Source: JBCCGI01 sp039029355 (lineage in GTDB: Bacteria > Planctomycetota > UBA1135 > GCA-002686595). From it: DNA of 45,106 bases. The stretch is taken from the NCBI GenBank assembly GCA_039029355.1, contig JBCCGI010000067.1, positions 1 through 45,106 of the forward strand, read 5' to 3'. Below, piece after piece: positions 1 to 8,201 of the stretch; position 1 is the stretch's first letter; the number at the start of each line of letters is the position of its first letter. Below the pieces are notes generated by a model. It was not told the origin of the DNA. It did not search any database and saw only the letters and a list, made by a program, of their open reading frames with translations. The position numbers and the translations under genes are program-made.

Positions 1-15
1 CCCCGCGCCCCCGTT

Positions 16-2724
16 CTAGTCGACCACGAAGTCGCCGACGTGGGTCGTCGTGCCCGCGACGGCGCGGAAGGACCCCAGCTCGCCCACGATCCGGACGCCG
101 GACAGGAGCCGCAGCTCATACGTCCGCGGCGGAAGCGGCCCCACCCGGAACGTCCCAGAGGCGGGATCCAGCTGGATCCAGCTCGGGGCGACGCCACCCT
201 GGAAGAAGAGCTGCAGTGACTCCTCGGTCGCGGCGCTCCCGTCGGCCTTGCGCACGCTCCCCTTGAGGAAGGCCGAGGGCAGGAGCCGCGCGGGGATCAC
301 GAGCACCCCGTCGCCGCGGGAGCCGAAGGCGCGCTCGACGTGCGAGGCGGCCTTGCCCCCGGGGGCGGTGATGTTGAGCGTGATCTGCACGTCGGCGCCC
401 GGCGCGTTGCGCAGGCGGAAGCGGCCCTCCTCGTCGGTGTGCACGCCCGTATACCAGGGCTTGCCGCCGGGCTCGGAGCCGTAGGCGTAGACGTACCAGC
501 GCTGGAGCGGCGCCCCGCCGTCGTCGATCAGCTGCCCGTCCAGCGTGCGGCCTTCGGCCAGCACAGGGCTCCAGCGCGTGACGGCGTCGGCCTCCAGCGC
601 CAGCGTCGTCTCGGCCTGGAGCGACTTCTGGCTGCTGGCCTTCAAGCTGGCGGAGCCCGTCGGCAGCCCGCGCAGCACGTAGCTGCCGTCGGGGCCGCTC
701 ATCGTGCTCGCGCTCGCGAAGCGCCACGTCGGCCCCCACGAGACGCTGCCGCGGAACACCGGCCGGCCGCCCGGATCGACGACGCGACCGGCGACCTCAC
801 CGTCGGGGGCGAGCTCGAGCCGGACGTCGACGACCTCGCCGTCGTTCACGATGGCGTCGAGCTCCGTAGGCTGATAGGCGCGGCCGCGCGCCTGCACGGA
901 GATGCTGCCCGTCCGCAGCGAGTCGACCACAAAGCGGCCATCCGTGTCGCAGACGACGAGCTCGCCCGGCGTCTTGCCGAGCGCCTCGATGCGCTCGGGC
1001 CCGACGAAGACGTGCGCCCCGGCAACAGGCTTGCCGGCCGCGTCCACCACCGTGCCGCGCAGCGTCGCGGAGTTCGCACGCACCACCACGTGCACCGGCT
1101 CGTCGCTGACCTCGGAGGTGCGCACCCGCACGGGCTCGGACGGCTCGAAGCCCGAGGCGCGCGCGGCGAAGCGCGCGTCCTGGGGGACGTCGATCAGCAC
1201 GAAGCGCCCGTCGGCGCCGCTCTGCGTGACGTCGCCGCCCTCCTCGTTGGCCAGGTTGGTCCAGAGCGACACACGCGCGCCCTCAACCGGCATGCCCTGG
1301 GTGTCGACGACGCGACCTTCGACCCGCGCTCCTTCGAAGCGAATCGGTGCGCGGTACACCGTGCGCGCGTCCATATGGTCCACGAAGATCACCCGCTGGC
1401 CCACCTTCACATGGACGTAGCCGGGCCAGAGCCCCTCGACCCGCGCGATCCCGCGCTGGTCGGTCGGGGTGCGCCGCACCGAGAGGCCGACATTCGGGCT
1501 CGCGTACTCGTGCGTCTCGACCGTCACGCCGGCCGCGGGCGAGCCGTCGGACCAGGTGGCGGTCACTTCGAGGGTCGCGAGCTCGGCGGGCGCGCCGGGC
1601 CAGGGCTGCGCGGACTCCTGCGGGGCGCCCGGCTCGAGCGCGACCCCCGCGTGCAGCAGAACCGGTGCGAGCAGCGCCACAAACGCCGCCACGAAGGCGC
1701 GCCCGGCCAGGCCGACCGAGGTCGCCCCGCCGCCCCGTAGCCGCAGCAGGCGCGCGACGCGGCCGTGCAGCTCGCTTCCGCCGAGCGAAGCGCCGGCGAG
1801 GCGCGCACGGCCGGGCAGGGCCCGCTCGGCGACGGCCACGAGGACCTCGGCGAAGCCTCGCGCGGGAAGCGCCGTGAGCGCGTGGTTGTCGCACAGCTCT
1901 TCGCGAGCGGCGGACAGGCGTTGATTCAGTCGTCGGACCATCGGGTTCCACCAGTGCAGGGCGCCTGTGACGGATTGGATGAGCTGCACCCAGCCGTCGC
2001 GGTTCTTCACGTGCGCGAGCTCGTGCAGCAGCACGGCCTTGAGCTCGTCGCGCTCCAACTGCTCGACCACCCACGGCGGGAGGACGATGCGCGGACGACG
2101 GACGCCGATCGACAGGGGGACCGGAGCGGCCGCTGAGATGTGGACGGGAGGGGCGTGCGCGAGGTCGAGCTCACCGGCTGCCTCGCACGCCAGCTCGCGC
2201 AAGTCGCCGCTCGAAGCGCGCCCGAGGGCCAGCGCCCAGCGCGCGGCGCGGCGGTGGCGCGCGACGGCGAAGGCGAGAGCGACGAGCGCACCGACCGCCC
2301 ACGCGCCGAGAAGCACCAGGCCAAGCCCCGGCGCGCCGCGATGCGCGGACAGCTCCGCCCGCGAGGCCACACTCGCCTGCCCGGGGGCGGGACGCGGCTC
2401 GGACGACTCCGCAGGCGCACTCGCCTGCGGTGCCGCGCCGACCGGCGTCGGGGGGAGCGCGAGCGCCGGAGCCCAGGTCACCGAATCTCCCGCCGCCTGG
2501 CGCGCGCCGGGCACTGCGAGCGAGGCCGCGGGGGCCACGAGAAGCGGCGCCGCGACCGACACCGCGACCAGCAGCATGGACGCGAGCAGCACGGCGCTGC
2601 GCAGCGGCGTTGACCGCCCCCGCAGCACGCGCGCCACCCCGAGCCCCGCGGCGCTCGCCACCGTCGCGGCGAGCGCGACGCACAGGGCGGCCTCGAGCAG
2701 GCCAAGCACCACGTTCGCGCTCAT
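16..2724 (-). CDS. M56 (BlaR1-like) membrane metallopeptidase with C-terminal carboxypeptidase-regulatory-like repeats
   Basis: 902-residue membrane protein of the M56/BlaR1 family, which in known systems cleaves or signals to a BlaI-type repressor. The N-terminal part has hydrophobic spans near residues 8-34, 44-70 and 132-155, and a further one near 335-355. Zinc motif HELAH is at 234-238, and a downstream EELCD (275-279) supplies the usual third ligand, so the peptidase should be active. From about 375 to the end there is no penicillin-binding sensor domain. Instead there are several beta-sandwich repeats of the carboxypeptidase-regulatory type, with motifs such as GRVVDTQGMPVEGA, GTVVDAAGKPVAGA and GRVVDPGGRPV. 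The start ATG overlaps the TGA of the upstream BlaI-like gene (ATGA), implying translational coupling. The ligand it senses is unknown. Family confidence is high; role as partner of the neighbouring repressor is inference from gene order. Confidence 0.9.
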   Translation of the reverse strand: MSANVVLGLLEAALCVALAATVASAAGLGVARVLRGRSTPLRSAVLLASMLLVAVSVAAPLLVAPAASLAVPGARQAAGDSVTWAPALALPPTPVGAAPQASAPAESSEPRPAPGQASVASRAELSAHRGAPGLGLVLLGAWAVGALVALAFAVARHRRAARWALALGRASSGDLRELACEAAGELDLAHAPPVHISAAAPVPLSIGVRRPRIVLPPWVVEQLERDELKAVLLHELAHVKNRDGWVQLIQSVTGALHWWNPMVRRLNQRLSAAREELCDNHALTALPARGFAEVLVAVAERALPGRARLAGASLGGSELHGRVARLLRLRGGGATSVGLAGRAFVAAFVALLAPVLLHAGVALEPGAPQESAQPWPGAPAELATLEVTATWSDGSPAAGVTVETHEYASPNVGLSVRRTPTDQRGIARVEGLWPGYVHVKVGQRVIFVDHMDARTVYRAPIRFEGARVEGRVVDTQGMPVEGARVSLWTNLANEEGGDVTQSGADGRFVLIDVPQDARFAARASGFEPSEPVRVRTSEVSDEPVHVVVRANSATLRGTVVDAAGKPVAGAHVFVGPERIEALGKTPGELVVCDTDGRFVVDSLRTGSISVQARGRAYQPTELDAIVNDGEVVDVRLELAPDGEVAGRVVDPGGRPVFRGSVSWGPTWRFASASTMSGPDGSYVLRGLPTGSASLKASSQKSLQAETTLALEADAVTRWSPVLAEGRTLDGQLIDDGGAPLQRWYVYAYGSEPGGKPWYTGVHTDEEGRFRLRNAPGADVQITLNITAPGGKAASHVERAFGSRGDGVLVIPARLLPSAFLKGSVRKADGSAATEESLQLFFQGGVAPSWIQLDPASGTFRVGPLPPRTYELRLLSGVRIVGELGSFRAVAGTTTHVGDFVVD

Positions 2725-3164
2725 CGCTCGCCTCCCCTGCGCCTGCGCGCCTTCGACCCGCGTGCGGAGCCTTCGCCGTCCTCCTCCAAGGCCCGATCGA
2801 CGAGGTCCCGCAGCTCGCGCAGCTCGTCCTCGTCGTAGGCCCCCGTGCCGAGCAGGCTGCGCACCGCCTGCAGCCGGCGATCGCCGAAGAAGTCGTTCAG
2901 GAAGCCCCTGGCGAGCCGCCGTTCCGCCTCCGCGCGCGAGACACCGGCGAGGTAGCGCTGCACCCCCTCCCCGTCCTGCCGGCGCAGCCAACCGCGCTTC
3001 TCCAGTCGGTCGACCAGGTTCAGCACGGTGGTCCGCGCCACGCTGCGGCGCGTGGAGATCACCTGCCAGATCTCTCCGATCGTCGCGCCGCCGCGACCCT
3101 GCTCCCAGATGATGGAGAGGATCTCGAACTGCGCGGCGGTGAGCTGTCCTTCGGGTTTCGGCAT
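2721..3164 (-). CDS. BlaI/MecI-family transcriptional repressor
   Basis: 147-residue winged-helix repressor. Near the N-terminus it reads LTAAQFEILSIIWEQG, then a recognition-helix segment SVARTTVLNLVDRLEKRGWL, both typical of BlaI/MecI/CopY proteins, followed by an acidic helical dimerisation tail. The start at 3164 is chosen because the conserved family begins close to MPKPEGQLT and a GGAGGG-like ribosome binding site lies about ten bases upstream; an upstream in-frame start would place an arginine-rich stretch inside the operator region. It is followed with a 4-base overlap by the M56 peptidase gene, the classical repressor-antirepressor arrangement. Two palindromic operators and a promoter sit directly upstream, so autoregulation is very likely. 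Family members are released from DNA after proteolysis by their M56 partner; that mechanism here is inferred. Confidence 0.92.
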   Translation of the reverse strand: MPKPEGQLTAAQFEILSIIWEQGRGGATIGEIWQVISTRRSVARTTVLNLVDRLEKRGWLRRQDGEGVQRYLAGVSRAEAERRLARGFLNDFFGDRRLQAVRSLLGTGAYDEDELRELRDLVDRALEEDGEGSARGSKARRRRGGER

Positions 3165-3194
3165 CGCGTAGCGCCCTCCTCGGCGCCGGCGTCG

Positions 3195-3212
3195 TGACGA
3201 CACGTGTCGTCA
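3195..3212. promoter_or_regulatory. BlaI-type operator O2, covering the predicted transcription start
   Basis: Perfect 18-base palindrome TGACGACACGTGTCGTCA. Its 8-base arms are identical to those of a second copy 32 bases away; only the central two bases differ. The GACA-NN-TGTC core matches the spacing of the TACA-NN-TGTA core known for BlaI/MecI and CopY operators. It lies just downstream of the predicted -10 element. Confidence 0.85.
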
Positions 3213-3216
3213 TCCG

Positions 3217-3245
3217 GTTGTAGACGTGACGACAGATGTCGTCAA
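3217..3245 (-). promoter_or_regulatory. Sigma-70-type promoter of the repressor/M56 operon
   Basis: Read on the minus strand: TTGACG (3245-3240), a 17-base spacer, then TACAAC (3222-3217). Both hexamers are close to the vegetative consensus and the spacing is optimal. The element is flanked and overlapped by the two operators, so bound repressor would block RNA polymerase. Confidence 0.75.
3227..3244. promoter_or_regulatory. BlaI-type operator O1, overlapping the -35 and spacer
   Basis: Inverted repeat TGACGACAGATGTCGTCA with perfect 8-base arms around a GA centre, the same arms as the palindrome at 3195-3212. The centre-to-centre distance is 32 bases, about three helical turns, so two repressor dimers would bind the same face of DNA. 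It overlaps most of the predicted -35 hexamer. Confidence 0.85.
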
Positions 3246-3299
3246 CCGGAAAACCGCCGGCTTTCTTCGCGCGCCGCGCGAAGCCGGAGGGCGCCGCCG

Positions 3300-4445
3300 C
3301 TAGCCGTCCGCCGGCAGGTACACCCAGAGCTCCGGACGCCCGGCGTTGCAGTGCACCGCGCGCGGGAGCAGCGAGAGCCCGGCGTGAGAGAGGAAGAGCG
3401 AGGTGCGAGCCAGGTGCCAGGCCCCCGGGCCGCCGGCCCGCGGCGCCGCCAGGGCGCGCAGGCGGCTGGCGACCGAGGGGACCGGGTGGAAGACGCTCTC
3501 GACGCCGGGCGAACGCTCGGGCTCGTCGTCCTGCAGACCGTCGAGCGTGCGCACGGCCAGCTCCAGCCGTTCGCGCGCGAGCCCGTCGTCGTCGTGGAGC
3601 ACCAGCGCGTCGGCCGCCAGCGTCGCGCGGCGGCTGAGGGTCGGCAGCAGCAGCAGGCCGAGGAAGGTCCACAGCGTGAACCCGAGCGAGGTCGCGACCA
3701 GCTCGGAGACGGCGGTCACGCCCGCCCCGGGCAGCAGGCTCGCGAGCAGGAAGCCGGTCGCGTTGAACAGCACCGCGAGCGTCAGCGAGCGCTTCCACGC
3801 GCCCGACCGCAGGATCCGCCTGCGACGCTCGACCAGCAGCGCGAGCGTGCGCGGGCCGAGCGCGCGCAGCCAGTGCTTCGGGACGACCGGCACGGGGCGC
3901 AGCCCGGTGAAGCCGCCGGAGAAGCCGGGATCGTCTCCTTCGAGCACGACCACCGAGTCCGGCTCGATGCCGCCCACGCGCAGCGCGTCCGCGCCTGCAC
4001 GCCGCAGGCCGCCGACCAGCCGCGCGAGCGGTTCCTGCAGCGTGACGAGGGCCAACGAGCAAGCGACCAGGACCGCCAGCGCCGCTCCACGCCCGCCGGC
4101 ACGGCCCGCGAGCAGGAGCAGCGCCCCCGCCGTCGCCGAGATCACCGCCAGCGCGATCACACCGCGCGCCCAGCGCGCCGCAAACCGCCCCGCGTCGGGA
4201 GCCGGCCGCCCGAAGCGGCGTGGCAGCACCAGGCCGCCTAGTACGTCGAACGGGAGAGCGAGCGCGGCGGCAGCGACGAGGACGCCGAAGAGGAGCGCCG
4301 CGTCCACGGCGAGCGACCCGCCCCGTCCGCCCAGCAACCGGGAGGGCGCGTCGAGCGTGAGAAGCGCCGACGCCAGAACCACAAAAGTGCCCACCCCCGA
4401 GATCCCGAGCCAAAGCCGAGCGCGCGCGTAGCTGAAGGTCCGCAT
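3300..4445 (-). CDS. Zinc-less M48-like integral membrane protein (pseudopeptidase)
   Basis: 381-residue polytopic protein, no family recognised by exact signature, but the layout matches M48 (HtpX/Ste24) peptidases. There are hydrophobic segments in the N-terminal half, then a segment GLRPVPVVPKHWLRALGP leading into LALLVERRRRI where M48 has LAHELGHxxH. A later membrane pair is followed by LSRRATLAADALVL, which lines up with the SRRxEYxAD block, and by HPVPSVASRLRAL, which lines up with the family's HPPLxxRIxxL. All three zinc positions (HExxH and the later Glu) are replaced, so peptidase activity is unlikely. The start at 4445 is the first ATG before the first hydrophobic segment; no good ribosome binding site is seen. 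It lies 62 bases after the FAD oxidoreductase and may end that operon. Function unknown. Confidence 0.7.
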   Translation of the reverse strand: MRTFSYARARLWLGISGVGTFVVLASALLTLDAPSRLLGGRGGSLAVDAALLFGVLVAAAALALPFDVLGGLVLPRRFGRPAPDAGRFAARWARGVIALAVISATAGALLLLAGRAGGRGAALAVLVACSLALVTLQEPLARLVGGLRRAGADALRVGGIEPDSVVVLEGDDPGFSGGFTGLRPVPVVPKHWLRALGPRTLALLVERRRRILRSGAWKRSLTLAVLFNATGFLLASLLPGAGVTAVSELVATSLGFTLWTFLGLLLLPTLSRRATLAADALVLHDDDGLARERLELAVRTLDGLQDDEPERSPGVESVFHPVPSVASRLRALAAPRAGGPGAWHLARTSLFLSHAGLSLLPRAVHCNAGRPELWVYLPADG

Positions 4446-4507
4446 ACCTTCGGATTCGCGGCGCGCTGCGGGGCGGATTCCTCGCGCCCCCGCAATCGCG
4501 GCCCAGG

Positions 4508-5491
4508 TCAGCCCAGCCGCGCGGCCGCGGCGAGCCCGCTGAGGTACGCCCCTTCGACGCGTCCGCCGACGTAGCCGTCGCCCGCCAGCGCCAAGCCGGC
4601 GGCCTCGTCGAACAGGCAGCCCTCCTCCAGGCCCGGATCCGGAAGCGCGTAGCGCCAGCGGTGGGCGGCGCGGTACGCAGGCTCGGGAACGCCCACGCCG
4701 GTTAGGCGAGAGAGCTCGGCGACGAGGGCCGCGGCAACCTCTTCGGCACCGTCGGCCAGGTGCTCCTCGGTCCAGTGCGGTGCGCCGTGCAGCACCCAGG
4801 CCTCGCCCGGCGGGCGGCCGGGCTTGCTGCTGTTGCGCGCGATCCATGAGAGCGAAGAGCGCTCGCAGAAGGCGCCATCGAACGGGACGGCAAGGGGCTC
4901 CGAGAGCCCCAGCATCACCGCCCAGCAGGGGCGCAGCACGATCTCTGCCGCGCGCGCGGAGAGCGACGAGCGGTCGCCGATCAGCGCCGCCGCCTGGGCC
5001 GGCGGCGCGGTGACGAGCAGGCGATCGAGCTCGCCGGCCTCGGCCCCGTTCTCGAACGTCAGCACCCAACGCCCGGCGCGTCGCTGTGCCGCCGCGACGC
5101 GCTGGCCAGTGCGCACGTCGAGCCCGCGCGCCAGGCGCCGAGCGAGCGCGCTCATGCGCGGCGTGCCCACGAAGCGTTCGGTCGGCCCGAGCACCGCGCG
5201 CGGCTCGCTGTCGCCGAGCGTGACCAGCCGCCCCTCCCAGCGCGCGACGACGCCCTCCGCACACAGCTCGTCGACGCGCCGGCGGAAGACCGGATCGCGC
5301 GCGGTGAAGTACTGCGCCCCGTGGTCGAAGACGAAGGGCTCGGCGCGCCGCGACGAGATCCGCCCCCCGGGGCCGCGGCCCTTGTCGAACACGACGACCT
5401 CGTGCCCGCGCTCGACCAGCGCTCCGGCCGCCGCAAGCCCGGCGACGCCGGCGCCGATCACGCCGACCCGCATCCTCCCGTCGCCGCTCAT
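4508..5491 (-). CDS. Renalase-like NAD(P)/FAD-dependent oxidoreductase
   Basis: 327-residue flavoprotein. The N-terminus has the dinucleotide fold VGVIGAGVAGLAAAGALVERG, then FDKGRGPGGRISSRR and FDHGAQYFTARDP, which are hallmarks of the COG3380/renalase-like amine-oxidase-type group. The C-terminus has LALAGDGYVGGRVEGAYLSG, the usual second FAD contact. Its start ATG overlaps the TGA of the photolyase gene (ATGA), so the two are translationally coupled; a second in-frame ATG seven codons in (5473) is possible. Relatives are often found near photolyase genes, and a role in photo-oxidative stress or flavin/carotenoid-type redox chemistry is plausible but not shown. The substrate cannot be deduced. 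Confidence 0.85.
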   Translation of the reverse strand: MSGDGRMRVGVIGAGVAGLAAAGALVERGHEVVVFDKGRGPGGRISSRRAEPFVFDHGAQYFTARDPVFRRRVDELCAEGVVARWEGRLVTLGDSEPRAVLGPTERFVGTPRMSALARRLARGLDVRTGQRVAAAQRRAGRWVLTFENGAEAGELDRLLVTAPPAQAAALIGDRSSLSARAAEIVLRPCWAVMLGLSEPLAVPFDGAFCERSSLSWIARNSSKPGRPPGEAWVLHGAPHWTEEHLADGAEEVAAALVAELSRLTGVGVPEPAYRAAHRWRYALPDPGLEEGCLFDEAAGLALAGDGYVGGRVEGAYLSGLAAAARLG

Positions 5492-7101
5492 AGCGCCGCG
5501 GCCGCCTCCACGTCGGCCGGCGTGAGCGGGTGGCCCTCCGCCAGGCGCTCCGACGCGCAGCGGAAGACCCGCGCGTCCGCATCGCGGCGCTCGGGAGCAC
5601 GCTTGCGCAGCGAGGCGTAGGGCATGCGGAGCCGCGGGTTGCCGCCCAGCTGCTCGCGGTGGCGCTCGAGGAAGGCCCAGTAGAGCGGCGTCACCGGGCA
5701 GGTCTTCTTCGGGTCGAAGGCGCAGCTCGCGCAGTAGTCGCTCATGCGATTCAGGTAGGCGGCGCCGCTGACGTAGGGCTTGGTGGTCAAAAGGTCGCCT
5801 ACGCCGAAGGTCCCCATCGCGAGCACGTTGGGCTCGACGACCCAGTCGTAGGCGTCGGTGTAGGCCACCCAGAACCAGTCGGTGAGCTCGCGCGGCGAAA
5901 CGTCGAGCAGCGTCGCCAGGTTGGACAGGACCATCAGCCTGGTGATGTGGTGCGAGTACGCCTCATCCCACACGCCGTGGATGACCTCGTCGAGGCACGC
6001 GAGGCCCGAGTCTCTGCCCCAGAACGCCGGCGGCAGCGCGTTCGCCGCGCCTAGGAACGACGGCGGAGAGCCGACCTCCCCCAGCTCGGGCGGCAGCCGG
6101 CGAAAACCATCGGTCTCCCCGTGCACGTGGCGCATGAACTCGCGCCAGCCGAGGACCTGGCGCACGAAGCCCTCCTTGCAGCGAAGCTCGATGTCGAGCG
6201 CGCAGGCGTCCTCGACCAACGTGCGCGGCAACAGCCGATGCAGATGCACCAGCGCGGAGACGCGCGTGTGAAACAGCGTGCGCGAGCGCGTGCTCATCGC
6301 GTCTTCGTACGGGCCGAACAGCGGCATGCAGTGGCGCTTGGCCCAGCTCCAGAGCGAGGTCGCCTGGCGCGCGGTCGCCGGGAGCGAGGCCAGGTCGATC
6401 TCGCCCGGATGTTCGGCGAAGCGATGCGAGACGAGCTCCGCGACCTCGGTCGTTACTTCGTCGGCGCGGAAGGTCGGCGGTGGCGTCGGCGGAGGATCGC
6501 CGTGCCAGGGCTCGCGGTTGTCGGCATCGAAGCTGAGCTTGCCGCCGAGCGGCTTGCCCTCGGCGTCCATCAGCCACCCATCCTCGCGGCGCACGTGCCG
6601 ATAGAAGGCCTCCATGCGCCAGGGGGTCTTGCCCCGCTGGCTGACGCGAAACTGCTCGGTCGTCGTCAGCCAGCCCTCGTGCGGGACGAGCTCGACCAGC
6701 CCCTCGCGCACCAGCGGAGCCAGGTCGACCCGCAGCTCGCGCTCGGCTGGGCGCTGGCAGCGCAGGACGCCCTTGTCGGCCGCGACCTCGCGCAACGCGT
6801 CGCCGTAGGAACCGCGCGCAACGCGGTGCTCGACCGCGACCCCGCGCGCCGCCTGCTCGAGCGCGAAGTGACGCAGGTTCGCCAACACGAGCGCGAGCTT
6901 CTGCCGATGGTAGGGCCGGCGGGCAGCCTTCCAGGGGCTCTCGATCAGAACGATTCCAAGCTCGGCCGGATCCTCGCGCGACAGCGGGCCGATCGCCGCG
7001 CTGAGCTGGTCGTACGGCACGAAGAGCCAGCGGCGCCCGGACGAGTCGCAGCCGCGCGCCGCGAGCTCGCGACGAAAGGCCGAGGAGGAGTGGACAGCCA
7101 T
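5488..7101 (-). CDS. FeS-type cryptochrome/photolyase (bacterial (6-4) photolyase group)
   Basis: 537 residues, the normal size for the FeS-BCP group (PhrB/CryB; COG3046), which repairs UV photoproducts using FAD and light. The N-terminal Rossmann-like part contains LFVPYDQLSAAIGPL and ESPWKAARRPYHRQKLALVLANLRHF. The C-terminal FAD half has EFMRHVHGETDG, SHHITRLMVLSNLATLL and DAYDWVVEPNVLAMGTFG. The iron-sulfur cysteines are visible: one in DSGLACLDE and three in DYCASCAFDPKKTC (C-x2-C-x7-C). Start 7101 is the ATG nearest the gene's first conserved block; an adjacent in-frame upstream codon cannot be excluded. It follows the cobalamin-binding gene by 34 bases and overlaps the FAD oxidoreductase, so it belongs to the sigma-led operon. 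Confidence 0.92.
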   Translation of the reverse strand: MAVHSSSAFRRELAARGCDSSGRRWLFVPYDQLSAAIGPLSREDPAELGIVLIESPWKAARRPYHRQKLALVLANLRHFALEQAARGVAVEHRVARGSYGDALREVAADKGVLRCQRPAERELRVDLAPLVREGLVELVPHEGWLTTTEQFRVSQRGKTPWRMEAFYRHVRREDGWLMDAEGKPLGGKLSFDADNREPWHGDPPPTPPPTFRADEVTTEVAELVSHRFAEHPGEIDLASLPATARQATSLWSWAKRHCMPLFGPYEDAMSTRSRTLFHTRVSALVHLHRLLPRTLVEDACALDIELRCKEGFVRQVLGWREFMRHVHGETDGFRRLPPELGEVGSPPSFLGAANALPPAFWGRDSGLACLDEVIHGVWDEAYSHHITRLMVLSNLATLLDVSPRELTDWFWVAYTDAYDWVVEPNVLAMGTFGVGDLLTTKPYVSGAAYLNRMSDYCASCAFDPKKTCPVTPLYWAFLERHREQLGGNPRLRMPYASLRKRAPERRDADARVFRCASERLAEGHPLTPADVEAAAAL

Positions 7102-7135
7102 TGGCAATCGCCGGGGCGTCGTCGACGGCGATCCG

Positions 7136-8191
7136 TCAGCTGGTGGAGATCGCGAGCAGCCGCTCGGCCTCGAGCACCGCGCCTCTCGCATCCTGCGCGG
7201 AGCCATCGGCTCCGACGGCCTGGGCGAGCTCGGGGAGCTGTGAGAACGGCCTGCCGCCGACCAGCACCGGCAGGTCGGGGTAGGCGGCCCGGAGGGCCTC
7301 AACCTGCTGCGCCGTGGCGCGCAGGTTCAGCCCGGCCCCCGCCGAGAGGGCCACGAGGTCGACCTTGAAGTGCTTCACCGCCGCGACGAGGTCCTCGGAC
7401 GGCGCGTTGGCGCCCACGAAGAGCGAGCGCCACCCGGCCATCTCAAAGTGGTCGGCGACGGTGCGGGCGCCGATGTCGTGCAGGTTGCCGCTGACCGAGG
7501 CGACCAGCGCGGTGCGCCCGTTCGGCTCGGCGCGCGGCATGCGCGAGCGCAGCAGAATCAGCGCCTCTTCGACGATGCGCGAGCCGAGATGCTCCTCGAC
7601 GACGTGCACGTCGCCCTTCTGCCACAGGCGCCCCATCTCGGCCTGCGCGCGGGTCAACACCCAGCGGTGCAGGTCAGGGATGCTGACGCCTCCGTCGGCG
7701 GCGTCGAGCAGCAGGCGCTCGGCGTCATCGCGTCGGCCCTCGAGCACGGCCACGAGGAACGCCCGCGCCAACTCGACGTGCGGATCGCCGTCGACGAGCA
7801 GCGTAGCAAGCTCGGGCAGCTCGCCGTTCAGCCCCTGAGCCGCCTCGTCGAGATAGGCGCCGGCCATCGCGGCCGCTTCGGCGGGCAGGCTGTCGCGCAG
7901 CTCCTCGCGCAGCGCCCGGAGCGAGCGCACCAGCAGGTCAAGCGGCACCCCACGCGCGGCGTAGGTCGCGGCGAGCCACTCGAAGTCCAGCCGCAGCATG
8001 CTCGGGCTCCCGGCGGCCAAGGCCTCCGCGAGGCTCTCGATCCGCGACTTCACGTCGGCGACCGCGTCGCCAAAGCTCCAGCCCTCGATCCCGGAGGCCT
8101 CCGGCTCGCCGAGCCGCGCGACGGCGCTCGAGGCGAGGGCCTTGGCGGAGGAGTCCAGCAGGGCGGCCACGAACTGACCTTGCGCGTCCAT
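7136..8191 (-). CDS. Cobalamin-binding putative photoreceptor without a MerR domain
   Basis: 351 residues. Residues 1-150 are a helical domain of unrecognised family. Residues about 150-220 form a methionine-synthase-type B12 cap, and 225-350 a Rossmann B12-binding domain. The cap has W190, then nine residues, then E200-H201: the Wx9EH signature of CarH/LitR-type adenosylcobalamin light sensors. The B12 domain has NLHDIG (His238, expected lower axial ligand), an LSAG segment near 282-285 and the VGG at 311-313. The leading Asp of the usual DxHxxG is Asn here. CarH and LitR carry an N-terminal MerR DNA-binding domain; none is visible here, so output must be by protein contact. It starts 10 bases after the small anti-sigma candidate and precedes the photolyase. 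Light control of the operon is inference. Confidence 0.85.
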   Translation of the reverse strand: MDAQGQFVAALLDSSAKALASSAVARLGEPEASGIEGWSFGDAVADVKSRIESLAEALAAGSPSMLRLDFEWLAATYAARGVPLDLLVRSLRALREELRDSLPAEAAAMAGAYLDEAAQGLNGELPELATLLVDGDPHVELARAFLVAVLEGRRDDAERLLLDAADGGVSIPDLHRWVLTRAQAEMGRLWQKGDVHVVEEHLGSRIVEEALILLRSRMPRAEPNGRTALVASVSGNLHDIGARTVADHFEMAGWRSLFVGANAPSEDLVAAVKHFKVDLVALSAGAGLNLRATAQQVEALRAAYPDLPVLVGGRPFSQLPELAQAVGADGSAQDARGAVLEAERLLAISTS

Positions 8192-8201
8192 CGGCGGAGA
8201 A

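Noticed and set aside
16..4413. One very long minus-strand open frame of 1465 codons
   Set aside because: Only its last 902 codons are a real protein. The upstream part runs antisense-frame through the BlaI-like and M48-like genes and is arginine/alanine-rich, as expected for shadow frames in GC-rich DNA.
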